The notes below the pieces were generated by a model. It searched no databases, was not told the origin of the DNA, and saw only the letters and a program-made list of their open reading frames with translations. Positions 33,525 to 42,688 of a stretch of DNA of 64,000 nucleotides are shown piece after piece. Position numbers and translations under genes: made by a program. Within the stretch, counting starts at the first letter, position 1. Every line of letters begins with the position of its first letter. Origin of the DNA: Skermanella stibiiresistens SB22 (GTDB taxonomy: Bacteria > Pseudomonadota > Alphaproteobacteria > Azospirillales > Azospirillaceae); the NCBI RefSeq assembly GCF_000576635.1, contig NZ_AVFL01000029.1, positions 1 to 64,000 on the forward strand, in the 5' to 3' direction.

Positions 33525-34166
33525 ATGTTTTGGCGAAAAAGCAACAATAGCGCTTCTGCGAGCGGCTCCGCTCCAAGCAACACCGCCAGCTATAGTTCGG
33601 TGAAGATCCACCCTTCCGTCGACAACGGTGTCGTTGCCGGCAACCCCAGCTTCGCGGGCGGCACGCTTCATTGCAAATGCTCGCGCAACCCGGTCGAGGT
33701 CCAGATCAAGGGCAACTCGGCGCATAACCACGTGTGCGGCTGCACCAAGTGCTGGAAGCCCGCGGGCGCGCTGTTCTCGATGGTCGCCGTGACGTCGCGC
33801 GACAACGTGAAGGTCACCGCCAACGCGGACAAGCTCCAGGTGGTCGACGCCTCGGCCGCGATCCAGCGGCACGCCTGCAAGGAGTGCGGCGTCCACATGT
33901 ATGGCAGGATCGAGAACACCAGCCATCCCTTCTACGGCCTGGATTTCATCCACACCGAACTGTCCGACCAGAAGGGCTGGAGCGCTCCGGAGTTCGCGGC
34001 CTTCGTCTCGTCGATCATCGAGTCCGGCGCCAAGCCGGAGCAGATGCCAGCGGTGCGCGGCCGGCTCCGCGAGCTGAAGCTGGAGCCCTATGACGCCCTG
34101 TCACCTCCGCTCATGGACCTGATCGCGACCCACATCGCGAAGAGCAAGGGCGTACTGGCGGCCTAA
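33525..34166 (+). CDS. gfa: S-(hydroxymethyl)glutathione synthase (Gfa)
   Basis: 213 residues. The protein follows the glutathione-dependent formaldehyde-activating enzyme closely: zinc ligands C50 and C52, C71, C73 and C76 ([10 protein letters not shown]), and C118 and C121, then GVHMYGRIE and [13 protein letters not shown]. It speeds condensation of formaldehyde with glutathione ahead of formaldehyde oxidation. About 20 extra Ser/Ala-rich residues precede the usual N-terminus. ATG 33525 follows GGGAGG. Formaldehyde could come from demethylation or one-carbon metabolism elsewhere. Confidence 0.95.
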   Translation: MFWRKSNNSASASGSAPSNTASYSSVKIHPSVDNGVVAGNPSFAGGTLHCKCSRNPVEVQIKGNSAHNHVCGCTKCWKPAGALFSMVAVTSRDNVKVTANADKLQVVDASAAIQRHACKECGVHMYGRIENTSHPFYGLDFIHTELSDQKGWSAPEFAAFVSSIIESGAKPEQMPAVRGRLRELKLEPYDALSPPLMDLIATHIAKSKGVLAA

Positions 34167-34191
34167 GCTTGGACCTGAAACAGACGTAAGG

Positions 34192-34235
34192 GGGCGGTGG
34201 TGCCGCGGGCTGGAAGGCCCGCGGCACCACCGCCC
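34192..34235. terminator. Bidirectional hairpin between gfa and tarD
   Basis: A perfect 19-bp stem (34192-34210 against 34217-34235, starting GGGCGGTGGTGCC) with a six-base loop TGGAAG fills the gap between two convergent genes and ends exactly at the tarD stop codon. No T-run follows, so it may act with Rho or as a barrier and mRNA stabiliser for both transcripts. Confidence 0.65.
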
Positions 34236-35399
34236 TCACTCGGCGAGTTCGCGCATCACCTTGATCAGGTCGGACTTGCCCTCGAAGCCGATGCCGGGCA
34301 GTTCGGGCATGACGATGTGCCCGTCCTGGACACGCACACCGTCCGGGAAGCCGCCGTAGGGCTGGAACAGGTCCGGATAACTCTCGTTGCCACCAAGCCC
34401 GAGGCCGGCGGCGATGTTGAGCGACATCTGATGCCCGCCGTGCGGTACGCAGCGCGACGGCGACCAGCCGAACTGATCCAGGACATCGAGGGTGCGCAGG
34501 TATTCGACCAAGCCGTAGGACAGGGCGCAGTCGAACTGCAGGAAATCGCGGTCGGGCCGCATCCCGCCGTAGCGCAGGAGGTTGCGCGCGTCCTGGTGCG
34601 AGAACAGGTTCTCGCCGGTCGCCATGGGACCTGGATAGAACTCCGACAGGGCGGCCTGAAGGGCGTAGTCCAGCGGGTCGCCAACCTCCTCGTACCAGAA
34701 CAGGGGATAGTCGCGCAGCATCTTCGCGTAGGCGATGCCGGTCTCGAGATCGAACCTCCCGTTCGCGTCGACCGCGAGTTGCGCCTGTGACCCGATTTCC
34801 GTGAGTACCGCCTCGACGCGACGCCGGTCCTCGTCGATCGGAACTCCGCCGATCTTCATCTTCACGACGTTGTAGCCGCGATCGAGGTAGCCGCGCATCT
34901 CGGCCCGGAGGGCGGTGTCGTCCTTGCCGGGATAGTAATAGCCGCCGGCCGCGTACACGAAGACCCTCGGGTTCGCCTCGCGGCCCTTGCGGTCAGCCAG
35001 CAGGCGGAACAGCGGCTTGCCCGCGATCTTGGCCGTGGCATCCCAGATGGCCATGTCGAGGGTGCCGACCGCCACCGACCGCTCGCCGTGACCGCCCGGC
35101 TTCTCGTTCATCATCATCGTGGCCCAGATCCTGTGCGGATCGAGGTTGTCGCCGCTGTCGTCGAGCAGGCTCCCGGGAGCCGCCTCGAGGATCCGGTCGC
35201 GGAAGCGCTCCCGGATGAGGCCACCCTGGCCGTAGCGGCCGTTCGAGTTGAAACCGTAGCCAACCACGCGCCGCCCGTCGCGGACCACGTCGGTGGCCAC
35301 CGCCACCAGGCTCGCGGTCATTTTCGAGAAGTCGATGTAGGCGTTGCGGATGGGCGAGGCGATCGGCTTGGTGACCTCGCGGACGTCGATGATGCGCAT
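34236..35399 (-). CDS. tarD: D(-)-tartrate dehydratase (enolase superfamily)
   Basis: 387 residues that read as a close relative of the characterised D(-)-tartrate dehydratase of Bradyrhizobium, e.g. TKPIASPIRNAYIDFSKMT, GGYYYPGKDD and FQPYGGFPDGVRVQDGH. Enolase-superfamily residues are visible: the KxK pair K180/K182, metal ligands D211, E237 and E263, and H320. The product would be oxaloacetate. GGGAG precedes the ATG. A LysR regulator is divergent, which fits substrate-induced expression. Confidence 0.92.
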   Translation of the reverse strand: MRIIDVREVTKPIASPIRNAYIDFSKMTASLVAVATDVVRDGRRVVGYGFNSNGRYGQGGLIRERFRDRILEAAPGSLLDDSGDNLDPHRIWATMMMNEKPGGHGERSVAVGTLDMAIWDATAKIAGKPLFRLLADRKGREANPRVFVYAAGGYYYPGKDDTALRAEMRGYLDRGYNVVKMKIGGVPIDEDRRRVEAVLTEIGSQAQLAVDANGRFDLETGIAYAKMLRDYPLFWYEEVGDPLDYALQAALSEFYPGPMATGENLFSHQDARNLLRYGGMRPDRDFLQFDCALSYGLVEYLRTLDVLDQFGWSPSRCVPHGGHQMSLNIAAGLGLGGNESYPDLFQPYGGFPDGVRVQDGHIVMPELPGIGFEGKSDLIKVMRELAE

Positions 35400-35468
35400 G
35401 GATGGTCTCCCTGGGGTAGGATTTGGTTGAGGGTCGGTGAGGTTGCCAATTACTTCTCGACGCCGCCG

Positions 35469-35478
35469 ATTGGCCAAT
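35469..35478. promoter_or_regulatory. LysR-type site in tarD/LysR divergent promoter
   Basis: ATTGGCCAAT is a perfect 10-bp palindrome in the 117-base gap between tarD and the LysR gene, 38 bases before the LysR start. LysR regulators usually bind imperfect palindromes in this position. A related half, TTGCCAAT, occurs near 35443. Confidence 0.4.
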
Positions 35479-35516
35479 GCCAAGATCGGTTCGCCTTATG
35501 CGGGATCGGTATCGTC

Positions 35517-36452
35517 ATGGATCTGGACTGGCTCAAGGACTTCCTGGCGCTGGCGGAGCAGAAGAACTTCTCGCGCGCGGCGGACATCCGCAACGTGACG
35601 CAACCGGCTTTCAGCCGCCGCGTCCGCGCCCTCGAGGATTGGATCGGCACTCCGCTCTTCGCGCGGGGCGCCCAGGGAGCCACCCTGACGCCGGCGGGCG
35701 ACTATTTCCTGCCCTTGGCCGATGAGTTGACGCGTGGCCTGCTCCGGGCACGCCGCGACACGCGGGCCGTGGGCGAGCGCGTGGGAGCGACGCTGTCGAT
35801 CGCCGCGACGCATGCCCTCTCCTTCACCTTCTTTCCCGGCTGGATACGCCGGCACATGCGCTTCGAAGCGCTCGGCACCCTCAACCTGATCTCGGACAGC
35901 ATGGATGCCTGCGAACAGATCATGCTCGGCGGCGAGGTGCATTTCCTGCTGTGCCACCATCATGCGGACGCGCCGACGCGGTTCGAGCCCTCCCGGTTCC
36001 AGAGCGTCCATGTGGGGAACGACGTGCTGGTTCCGGTCTGCGCGCCGGACGCGGAGAACCGTCCAGTCTGGCCGCTTCCCGGCAGGGCGGAAAGACCGAC
36101 GAGGCTGCTGGCATACAGCCAAGCTTCCGGGCTTGGCCGGATACTGGCGGCCCATCAAAGCGGCGGGAGCGGGAGCGCTGAAGTGGAGACCGTTTTCACG
36201 TCGCATCTCGCCGCGACGTTGCTGACCATGGCCCGGCAGGGGCACGGGGTCGCCTGGCTTCCCCTGACGCTGGCGGAGGACGACCTGACGCGCGCGCGCT
36301 TGGTTCGGGCTGGACCGGAGCGGTTCGATATCCCCATCGGGATCAGGCTGTTCAGGTCGGTCGATTGCCGCAATCGCGTCGCGGACGAGTTGTGGGAGCT
36401 TCTGAACGGGAGCCCCGCCATCCCCGACACCCTGATCCCTCCGGCGGGATAA
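35517..36452 (+). CDS. LysR-family transcriptional regulator
   Basis: 311 residues. The winged helix is at the N-terminus (MDLDWLKDFLALAEQKNFSR, then the recognition region about 20-60) and an effector-binding domain (about 90-300) follows. Divergence from tarD by 117 bases makes it the likely activator of tartrate use. ATG 35517 was chosen because LysR proteins start a few residues before the first helix; longer frames run into the intergenic region. Confidence 0.92.
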   Translation: MDLDWLKDFLALAEQKNFSRAADIRNVTQPAFSRRVRALEDWIGTPLFARGAQGATLTPAGDYFLPLADELTRGLLRARRDTRAVGERVGATLSIAATHALSFTFFPGWIRRHMRFEALGTLNLISDSMDACEQIMLGGEVHFLLCHHHADAPTRFEPSRFQSVHVGNDVLVPVCAPDAENRPVWPLPGRAERPTRLLAYSQASGLGRILAAHQSGGSGSAEVETVFTSHLAATLLTMARQGHGVAWLPLTLAEDDLTRARLVRAGPERFDIPIGIRLFRSVDCRNRVADELWELLNGSPAIPDTLIPPAG

Positions 36453-36478
36453 CGGCGTCGGGGATGGCGGCGGCGGCG

Positions 36479-37528
36479 TCACGCCGCCGTGAGCACGACC
36501 TTGACGCTCTGGGTGCGGTCGAGGGCCAGCAGGAAGGCGTCGGGGGCGCCCGACAGCGGGCGTTCCGCCGTCACCAGCTTGAGCACGTCGACCCCGCCCG
36601 AGACGATCAGCGAGACCGCCCGGTCGTATTCTCGGCCAAAGCGGAACGTGCCCTTCAGATCCAGCTCCTTCGACATGACGGCGTTGGCCGGGACCGGCAG
36701 CAGGCCGCCGGCGAGGTTGCCGATCTGCACGACCGTGCCGCCCTTCCGGACGCTGCCGATGGCGGACGCCAGTCCGGCCGGGGTGCCGGAGACCTCGAAC
36801 CCGACATCGAAGCCCGCCTGGGCCGACAGATCGCGCAGCGCGGCGTCGCCGCCCGAGACGTCGACCACGTGATCGGCGCCCAGCTTCTCGGCGAAGGCGA
36901 GGGGGGCCGCCGCGACATCGACCACCGCGACCTCGGAGGCACCCGCCAGCTTGGCGCACAGCATCGTCAGCAATCCGATCGGTCCGGCGCCGAACACGAT
37001 CGCCTTGTGACCCTCCATGGCTCCCGCCCGCGCCACCGCGTGCAGGCAGACCGCCAGCGGTTCGGCCAGGGCCGCCGCCGAGAAGGGCAGGTCGGCGGGG
37101 ACCCTGACGCATTGCGCCGCCGTCGCGTCGAACAGGCTGGAGAAACCGCCCTGCATGTGCGGCGTCTTGGACGCCGACCCCATGAAGTAGATGTTCTCGC
37201 ACAGGTTCTCGCGGCCCTCGCGGCAACGGACGCAATGGCCGCACCAGCGCGACGGGTTGACCGCGACATGGTCGCCAACCGCCAGGCCGGTGACGCCGGA
37301 GCCCAGCTCGACGATCTCGCCGGCGACCTCGTGGCCCAGCACCAGCGGCGAGGTGACGACGAAATCGCCCGTCCGGGCGTGCCGGTAGTAGTGCATGTCG
37401 GACCCGCAGATCCCGCCCGCGCCGAACTTGACGCGGACCATGCCGGGGTCGAGGCGGTCCAGCGGGCGCTCGACCATTCTCAAATCCTCGGGGCCGAAGA
37501 GGGTCGCCGCCAGGGCGCTGTCGGTCAT
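36479..37528 (-). CDS. Zinc alcohol dehydrogenase, L-idonate/L-gulonate 5-dehydrogenase-like
   Basis: 349-residue medium-chain dehydrogenase. Catalytic zinc ligands are C41 (GGICGSD) with H66/E67 (GHE) and the structural zinc Cys cluster C97, C100, C103 and C111 (CGHCVRCREGRENLC). The Rossmann motif GAGPIGLL is near 179-186. The start MTDSALAATLFGPEDLR and the YYRHARTGDF segment are idonate 5-dehydrogenase-like. With the TRAP, mannonate dehydratase and fructuronate reductase-type genes upstream it fits oxidation of L-gulonate or L-idonate at C5. ATGA overlap with dctM. Confidence 0.88.
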   Translation of the reverse strand: MTDSALAATLFGPEDLRMVERPLDRLDPGMVRVKFGAGGICGSDMHYYRHARTGDFVVTSPLVLGHEVAGEIVELGSGVTGLAVGDHVAVNPSRWCGHCVRCREGRENLCENIYFMGSASKTPHMQGGFSSLFDATAAQCVRVPADLPFSAAALAEPLAVCLHAVARAGAMEGHKAIVFGAGPIGLLTMLCAKLAGASEVAVVDVAAAPLAFAEKLGADHVVDVSGGDAALRDLSAQAGFDVGFEVSGTPAGLASAIGSVRKGGTVVQIGNLAGGLLPVPANAVMSKELDLKGTFRFGREYDRAVSLIVSGGVDVLKLVTAERPLSGAPDAFLLALDRTQSVKVVLTAA

Positions 37529-38931
37529 CGGATCAATCCCATCGTTTGGGGAAGCCAAAGGGTGATGGCGGGTATGAAGGTGATCATCAGCAGGGCGATG
37601 AACAGCGGCACCAGCCAAGGCAGGATCGCCATGGTGGTCCGCTCGACCGACAGCTTGGCGACGCGGGACAGCACGAACAGCACCATGCCCAACGGCGGGT
37701 GGAGCAGACCGATCATCAGGTTCAGCGTCATGACCACGCCGAAATGGACCGGGTCGATGTCGAACTTCAGGACGATCGGCAGCAGGATCGGCACCAGGAT
37801 GGTGATCGCGGCGATCGTGTCGAGGAAGCAGCCGACGATCAGCACCAGGATGTTGACCAGGATCAGGAAGACCCATTTGTTGTCGGTGATGCCCAGGATC
37901 AGGTCGGACAAACCCTGCGCCGCCTGTCCGACGGTCAGCAGCCACGCGAAGATCGACGCCGCCGTGACGATGAACAGCACCGAGGCGGTGGTCTCGATCG
38001 TGTCGAAGCCGGCCTTCGCCAGCGTGCGGAACGTCATGGTCCGGTAGCGCACCAGCCCCAGGAACAGCGACCAGATCACGGCGGCGACCGCCGCTTCCGT
38101 CGGGGTGAACCAGCCCATGGTCATGCCACCGATCAGGATGATCGGGGTCATCAGGGCCATGACGGCGGAGAAGTCGAAATACCAGTCCAGCGCGATCAGG
38201 ACCGCGAAGGCGATGATCAGGGCGACGTTGGGCGACAAGCCGGCCCAGGTCATCGCATAGACCACCAGGGGGAAGGCCAGCACGATCACGACTTCCATCG
38301 CGGCGCTCGCCAGCTTGTTCCATTCGAACCCAGTGTCGGCGCCCCAGCCGCGCTTGTAGGCGATCAAGGCGACCGTCACCATCATCAGCAGCGTCATGAC
38401 GATGCCGGGCAGGATGCCGGCCAGGAATAGCGCGCCGATCGAGACGTTCGCCATCATGCCGTAGATCACGAAGGGCAGGGACGGCGGGAAGATCGGGCCG
38501 AGCGTCGCGGAGGCGGCGGTGACGCCGACGGCGGCCTCGACCGGGTAGCCATGGTCCTTCATGGCCTTGATCTCGATCGTGCCGATGCCGGCCGCGTCGG
38601 CCAGCGCGGTGCCCGACATTCCGGAGAAGATGACCGAGCCGATGATGTTGACCTGCGCCAAGCCACCCTTCATCCAGCCGACCAGGGCCACCGCGAAGCT
38701 GTAGATGCGGCCGGTGACGCCGGCGATGTTCATCAGGTTGCCGGCCAGGATGAAGAATGGCACGGCGAGCAGCGGGAAGCTCTCGACGCCGGCGATCATG
38801 CGCTGGGCGACGATGACATCTGGCGCCACGTCGTAGAAGACGAGATAGAGCAGCGACGCCGAGGCCATCGCGACCGCGACGGGGATGCCCAGCACCATGA
38901 GGACGAGGAAGGAGACGATCAGAAGCGTCAT
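37525..38931 (-). CDS. dctM: TRAP transporter large permease DctM
   Basis: 468 residues with about twelve or more membrane helices of the DctM/SiaM family; GMSGTALADAAGIG (around 97-110), the FPPSLPFVIYG loop and LHPPLGMVLFV near the end are signatures. It couples sodium-ion entry to uptake of an acid bound by DctP. It starts four bases after the dctQ stop codon and its own stop overlaps the dehydrogenase start. Confidence 0.95.
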   Translation of the reverse strand: MTLLIVSFLVLMVLGIPVAVAMASASLLYLVFYDVAPDVIVAQRMIAGVESFPLLAVPFFILAGNLMNIAGVTGRIYSFAVALVGWMKGGLAQVNIIGSVIFSGMSGTALADAAGIGTIEIKAMKDHGYPVEAAVGVTAASATLGPIFPPSLPFVIYGMMANVSIGALFLAGILPGIVMTLLMMVTVALIAYKRGWGADTGFEWNKLASAAMEVVIVLAFPLVVYAMTWAGLSPNVALIIAFAVLIALDWYFDFSAVMALMTPIILIGGMTMGWFTPTEAAVAAVIWSLFLGLVRYRTMTFRTLAKAGFDTIETTASVLFIVTAASIFAWLLTVGQAAQGLSDLILGITDNKWVFLILVNILVLIVGCFLDTIAAITILVPILLPIVLKFDIDPVHFGVVMTLNLMIGLLHPPLGMVLFVLSRVAKLSVERTTMAILPWLVPLFIALLMITFIPAITLWLPQTMGLIR

Positions 38932-38935
38932 GGGG

Positions 38936-39514
38936 TCACTCTCCCGCCGGCAGGAAGGCTTCGGGGCGCTGGAGCACCGAGTAGCCACGGCGCAGGTTCT
39001 GGATCAGCACTTGGATGGAGCGCACGCACATCAGGGCGAAGCCGACCATCACGGTGTAGAAGACGATCGACTTGGGCAGGTCGATCATGGTCATGCGCTC
39101 CTCGCTGATCAGCTGGGAGTAGTTCCAGACCAGCAGGGCCGCGTAGCCGAAGAACGCGATCCGCACGACATCGACGAACAGCGACAGGATCCGCGCCAGA
39201 CCTTCGGGGATGTAGTGGTACAGGATATCGACCTGGATGTGCCGCGACTGGCGCACGCACATGATGGAGCCGAAGAACACGACGCCGACCAGGAAGTTGA
39301 TGGCGACCTCCTCGGTCCAGGCGAGGCTGTCGTTGAGAACGTAGCGGGTGAAGAACTGGACGAAGACCGCCAGAGCCATCGCCCAGAACATGAACTGGGT
39401 GATCCAGTCCTCGATGGCGTATTGCGACAGATCGACCGCCTCGACCTCCTCCTCGAAGGCGTGGGCGATTTCTTCCGCCGTGGCGGTGACGTCGGATTGG
39501 GGATGCTGCGACAC
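38936..39514 (-). CDS. dctQ: TRAP transporter small permease DctQ
   Basis: 192 residues with four membrane spans (about 38-58, 74-94, 111-131 and 147-167) and the conserved SLAWTEE and SRHIQVD(I) features of the DctQ family. It forms the membrane complex with DctM. It follows dctP after a 92-base gap that contains a strong hairpin. Confidence 0.93.
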   Translation of the reverse strand: MSQHPQSDVTATAEEIAHAFEEEVEAVDLSQYAIEDWITQFMFWAMALAVFVQFFTRYVLNDSLAWTEEVAINFLVGVVFFGSIMCVRQSRHIQVDILYHYIPEGLARILSLFVDVVRIAFFGYAALLVWNYSQLISEERMTMIDLPKSIVFYTVMVGFALMCVRSIQVLIQNLRRGYSVLQRPEAFLPAGE

Positions 39515-39572
39515 GACCGTGCCTTTCCAAACTGAGCCATGTACCCATCGCCTCGGGGCGGGGCAGGGCGGA

Positions 39573-39597
39573 CCGGCGCCGCGCGGGGCGGCGCCGG
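39573..39597 (-). promoter_or_regulatory. Intercistronic hairpin between dctP and dctQ
   Basis: A perfect 10-bp GC-only stem (CCGGCGCCGC against GCGGCGCCGG, five-base loop) lies just after the dctP stop and before dctQ. No T-run is present on the coding side. Such hairpins stabilise the upstream mRNA or reduce downstream transcription, favouring excess binding protein. The second TRAP operon in the window has an equivalent hairpin. Confidence 0.6.
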
Positions 39598-39606
39598 GTC
39601 GGGGTT

Positions 39607-40578
39607 CTACTGGACGGCGCGGATGCGGTCGTAGTCGGCCTGCTTGTAGCCGAACTCCTCCAGCGGAACCTTGGCGCGGACGACCTGCTCGAAGGCGGCC
39701 TTGTCAACCTCCTGGACGTTGATGCCGCGGTCCTTGAAGGTCTGGACCAGCGCGCCCTCGCGCTCCTGGACGATCTTCGTCGCGCGGGCGGCGGCTTCCT
39801 GGGTCACCTCGGTGAAGATCTTCTTGTCCTCGTCCGACAGCTTGGCCCAGCGCCGTCCGGCGATCGTGGTGTTGACGTGGTCGGTGATGTGGCCGGTCAG
39901 GACGATGTTCTTCTGGACCTCGTAGAACTTCTTGGCCTCGATCGTGGTCAGGGGGTTCTCCTGGGCGTCGACGGTGCCGTTCTGAAGCGCAAGATAGACC
40001 TCGGCGAAGGCGATCGGAGCGGTGTTGGCGCCGCAGGCGCGCGGCATCGCCAGATATGCGGGCACGTCGGGCACCCGGATCTTCAGGCCGCGCATGTCAT
40101 CGCAGCTCGTGATCGGCTTGTTGGAGGTGGTGTGGCGGGTGCCGTAATAGGTCACCGCCGCGATGTGGTGGCCGGACGCCTTCTCGTAGCCCGCCGCCAG
40201 CTCCTTGAACACGTCGCTCTTGGTATAGGCGATCAGGTGATCCGGGTTGCGGAAGATATAGGGATAGTAGGTGACGCCGATCGGCGGATAGCTGCGGGCC
40301 GCGAAGCTGGAGCCCGAGACGATCATGTCGACGCTGCCAAGGGTCAGGCCCTGGTTGAGGTCGTTTTCCTTGCCGAGCTGCGAGGCGGGGAAGACGGTGA
40401 TCTTGTAGCGGCCATTGGTCCGCTTCTCGATCTCCTCGGCCGCCCAGACGGATTCCGTGTGGAACGGCTCCGACGTCTCGTAGGCGTGGCCCCATTTGAG
40501 GTTGGTCTGGGCCTGGGCCGGCGCCGTGGCGCACAGGGCGATCACGGCGGTGAAGGCGGCGGCGTAAAACTTCATCAT
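39607..40578 (-). CDS. dctP: TRAP transporter substrate-binding protein DctP
   Basis: 323 residues. A Sec signal peptide (about 1-23, cleaved after AQA) precedes the DctP fold with WGHAYETSEPFH, the conserved Arg of LKIRVPDVP (about 168) that binds the carboxylate, and LQNGTVDAQENPL. It feeds DctQM with a sugar acid or related acid, judging from the dehydratase and dehydrogenase genes around. The start is the first of two ATG codons after GGGAGG. Confidence 0.94.
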   Translation of the reverse strand: MMKFYAAAFTAVIALCATAPAQAQTNLKWGHAYETSEPFHTESVWAAEEIEKRTNGRYKITVFPASQLGKENDLNQGLTLGSVDMIVSGSSFAARSYPPIGVTYYPYIFRNPDHLIAYTKSDVFKELAAGYEKASGHHIAAVTYYGTRHTTSNKPITSCDDMRGLKIRVPDVPAYLAMPRACGANTAPIAFAEVYLALQNGTVDAQENPLTTIEAKKFYEVQKNIVLTGHITDHVNTTIAGRRWAKLSDEDKKIFTEVTQEAAARATKIVQEREGALVQTFKDRGINVQEVDKAAFEQVVRAKVPLEEFGYKQADYDRIRAVQ

Positions 40579-40628
40579 CTTCTCTTTTTCCTCCCGGGAA
40601 CTGAACTGACTTGATCTCCGGCCCGCCC

Positions 40629-41342
40629 TCAGCCGGGCGAAGCCGCCTCCTCCTCGAAACTCGTGGAGAAGCGGTGCTGCGACTGTTGCAGGTGATGGCG
40701 CATGGCGGCGCTGGCGGCGCCAGGGTCGCGGGACGCGATGGCGTCGCGGATCGCGCGATGCTCGTCCACGGCGGCCCGCCACGTGTCGGCCGTCTCGAAA
40801 TGGCCGGACAGGCGTTGGAAATAGGGGTTGATCCGCTGGTCGAACAGGTCGCCGGCGAAGCGTAGGATGATGCCATTGCCGACGATCGACGCGATCGTCT
40901 GATGGAACTGGCGGTCGAGCCCGACCATCGCCTTGGTGCCGGCGTCGCTGCTCCGCTCCATCGCGTCGAGCAGGTGGTCCATGGCGTTGATATCGGCCTG
41001 GGTCACCAGCGTCGCCGCCTCCGCCGCGATGGCGCTCTCGATGAAGGCGCGGGCGCGCAGCAGTTCGAAAGGACCTTCCGCGGGGCCGACCAAGATCGGT
41101 GACTGGGCTGGTGGTTCGGTGACGTAGATGCCGGAGCCGACACGGATGCGGACGCGGTGTTCCACCTCCAACGCGATCAAGGCCTCGCGGACGGTGGGGC
41201 GGGAGATGCCGAGCTTTTCGGAAAGCTCGCGCTCGGTCGGAAGCCGTTCGCCGACCTTGTACTCGCCCCGGTCGATCAGGTCCCTCAGGTGATCGGCGAC
41301 CTGCCGGTAGAGCCGGCGCGGTTCGATGGCTTCGATCGGCAT
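40629..41342 (-). CDS. GntR-family regulator, FadR/UxuR-like (FCD domain)
   Basis: 237 residues: winged helix (about 10-75, TERELSEKLGISRPTVREALIALE) and a C-terminal FCD ligand domain (about 90-225) with the His/Asp metal pattern. The subgroup includes UxuR and ExuR, repressors of hexuronate genes. It sits between mannonate dehydratase and the TRAP genes. Its leader carries a TGGTCTGACCA operator-like sequence that matches the FadR-subgroup pattern TGGTnnnACCA. Confidence 0.92.
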   Translation of the reverse strand: MPIEAIEPRRLYRQVADHLRDLIDRGEYKVGERLPTERELSEKLGISRPTVREALIALEVEHRVRIRVGSGIYVTEPPAQSPILVGPAEGPFELLRARAFIESAIAAEAATLVTQADINAMDHLLDAMERSSDAGTKAMVGLDRQFHQTIASIVGNGIILRFAGDLFDQRINPYFQRLSGHFETADTWRAAVDEHRAIRDAIASRDPGAASAAMRHHLQQSQHRFSTSFEEEAASPG

Positions 41343-41395
41343 GCGCCGAACCCCTCCCAGGCGTGCCGAGTATCCGGCTAGTTCATGTCGGCCAT

Positions 41396-41408
41396 TTGGT
41401 CTGACCAA
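41396..41408. promoter_or_regulatory. FadR/UxuR-type operator candidate
   Basis: TTGGTCTGACCAA is a 13-base inverted repeat whose core matches TGGTnnnACCA exactly, 54 bases before the GntR start. It is most likely the autoregulatory site for that GntR protein and may govern the downstream TRAP genes. Confidence 0.62.
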
Positions 41409-41454
41409 TTGACCGACATGATCCCGTGAAACACCCGGTGTGTCAAGTGTCCAG

Positions 41455-41465
41455 TGGTCAGACCG
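41455..41465. promoter_or_regulatory. Second GntR operator-like half-match
   Basis: TGGTCAGACCG matches TGGTnnnACCA in ten of eleven positions and lies at the end of the mannonate dehydratase gene, 58 bases from the first site. It could provide cooperative binding with the 41396 site. Confidence 0.35.
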
Positions 41466-42654
41466 GTAAGTCTTTCAAAGACGCCACCGCTGTCATGATC
41501 CCGCGGAGTTCCGCAAGTCCCCGCAAACGTCCAATCATCGGATATCCCGGATGGGTCGGCTTGCCGACATCGTCCAACAGTTCATGGCCGTGATCGGGAC
41601 GGAACGGGATGCGCCAGTCGTCCAGCCCTGCGTCGTGACGGCGCTTCTGCTCCTCCAGCAGGGTGGTGACGACCGAGACCATGTCGACGTCGCCGCCCAG
41701 GTGGTCGGCCTCCATGAACGAACCGTCGACCTCCTTGGCGACGTTCCGCAGATGGGCGAACTTGACGTGGCCCGCGAAGCGCTTCGCAAGTTCCGGCACG
41801 TCGTTGTCGCGGCCGGCGCCCAGCGATCCGGTGCAGAAGGTCAGGCCGTTGGCGTCCGACGGTACCGCGTTGATGATGAAATCCAGGTCGTCGGCGTTGC
41901 TGACGATGCGCGGCAGGCCCAGCAGCGGCCGCGGCGGATCGTCGGGATGGATGCACATGCGGATGCCGGCCTCCTCCGCGGTTGGGATCACCTCGCGTAG
42001 GAAACGGGCGAGCGTTTCCCGCAAGCCGTCGCGGGTCATGCCGCGATAGCGGTCGAGCATCCGGCGCAGGCCCGGTGCGTCGTAGCGGTCGAAGGCACCC
42101 GGCAAGCCCGCCATGATGTTGGCGAGCAGGTTCCGCTTGTCGCTCTCCGACGCTTGATCGATCCAGGCACGGGCGCGACGCATGACCTCGGGCTCGTGCT
42201 CGTCCTCGGCGCCCGGACGCTCCAGGATGAAGCAGTCGAACGCGGCGTATTCATGGGCGTTGAAGCGGAGCGCGCTGCCGCCGCCGGGCAGGGGGGCCCG
42301 CAGCTCGGTCCGAGTCCAGTCCAGCACCGGCATGAAGTTGTAGCAGACCGTGTCGACGCCACAGGCGCCCAGGTTGCGCAGCGATTCCCGGTAATTGTCG
42401 AACAGCACCTCCAGGTCGCCCTCGCCCAGCTTGATGTCCTCCGACACCGGCAGGCTCTCGACCACGCTCCAGCGCAGGCCGAGCGAGGCGTCCTCGCCGA
42501 TCATGGCCTTGCGCTTCTCGATCTCGTCGACCGACCAGACCGTCCCATAGGGGATGTGGTGGAGGGCGGTGACGATGCCGGTGGCGCCAGCCTGCTTGAT
42601 GTGCGGCAGGCGGATGGCGTCTTCCGGCCCGAACCAGCGCCAAGTCTGTTCCAT
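41458..42654 (-). CDS. uxuA: Mannonate dehydratase
   Basis: 398 residues of the UxuA family (TIM barrel). The start MEQTWRWFGPEDAIRLPHIKQAGATGIVTALHHIPYG and the metal-site segments CIHPDDPPRP and FAHLRNV are diagnostic. It removes water from D-mannonate to give 2-keto-3-deoxy-D-gluconate. It follows the fructuronate reductase-type gene by 34 bases and precedes the GntR gene. Confidence 0.96.
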   Translation of the reverse strand: MEQTWRWFGPEDAIRLPHIKQAGATGIVTALHHIPYGTVWSVDEIEKRKAMIGEDASLGLRWSVVESLPVSEDIKLGEGDLEVLFDNYRESLRNLGACGVDTVCYNFMPVLDWTRTELRAPLPGGGSALRFNAHEYAAFDCFILERPGAEDEHEPEVMRRARAWIDQASESDKRNLLANIMAGLPGAFDRYDAPGLRRMLDRYRGMTRDGLRETLARFLREVIPTAEEAGIRMCIHPDDPPRPLLGLPRIVSNADDLDFIINAVPSDANGLTFCTGSLGAGRDNDVPELAKRFAGHVKFAHLRNVAKEVDGSFMEADHLGGDVDMVSVVTTLLEEQKRRHDAGLDDWRIPFRPDHGHELLDDVGKPTHPGYPMIGRLRGLAELRGIMTAVASLKDLPV

Positions 42655-42688
42655 GGTGCGTTCTCCCTGGATTTACGTGTTTATGAAC

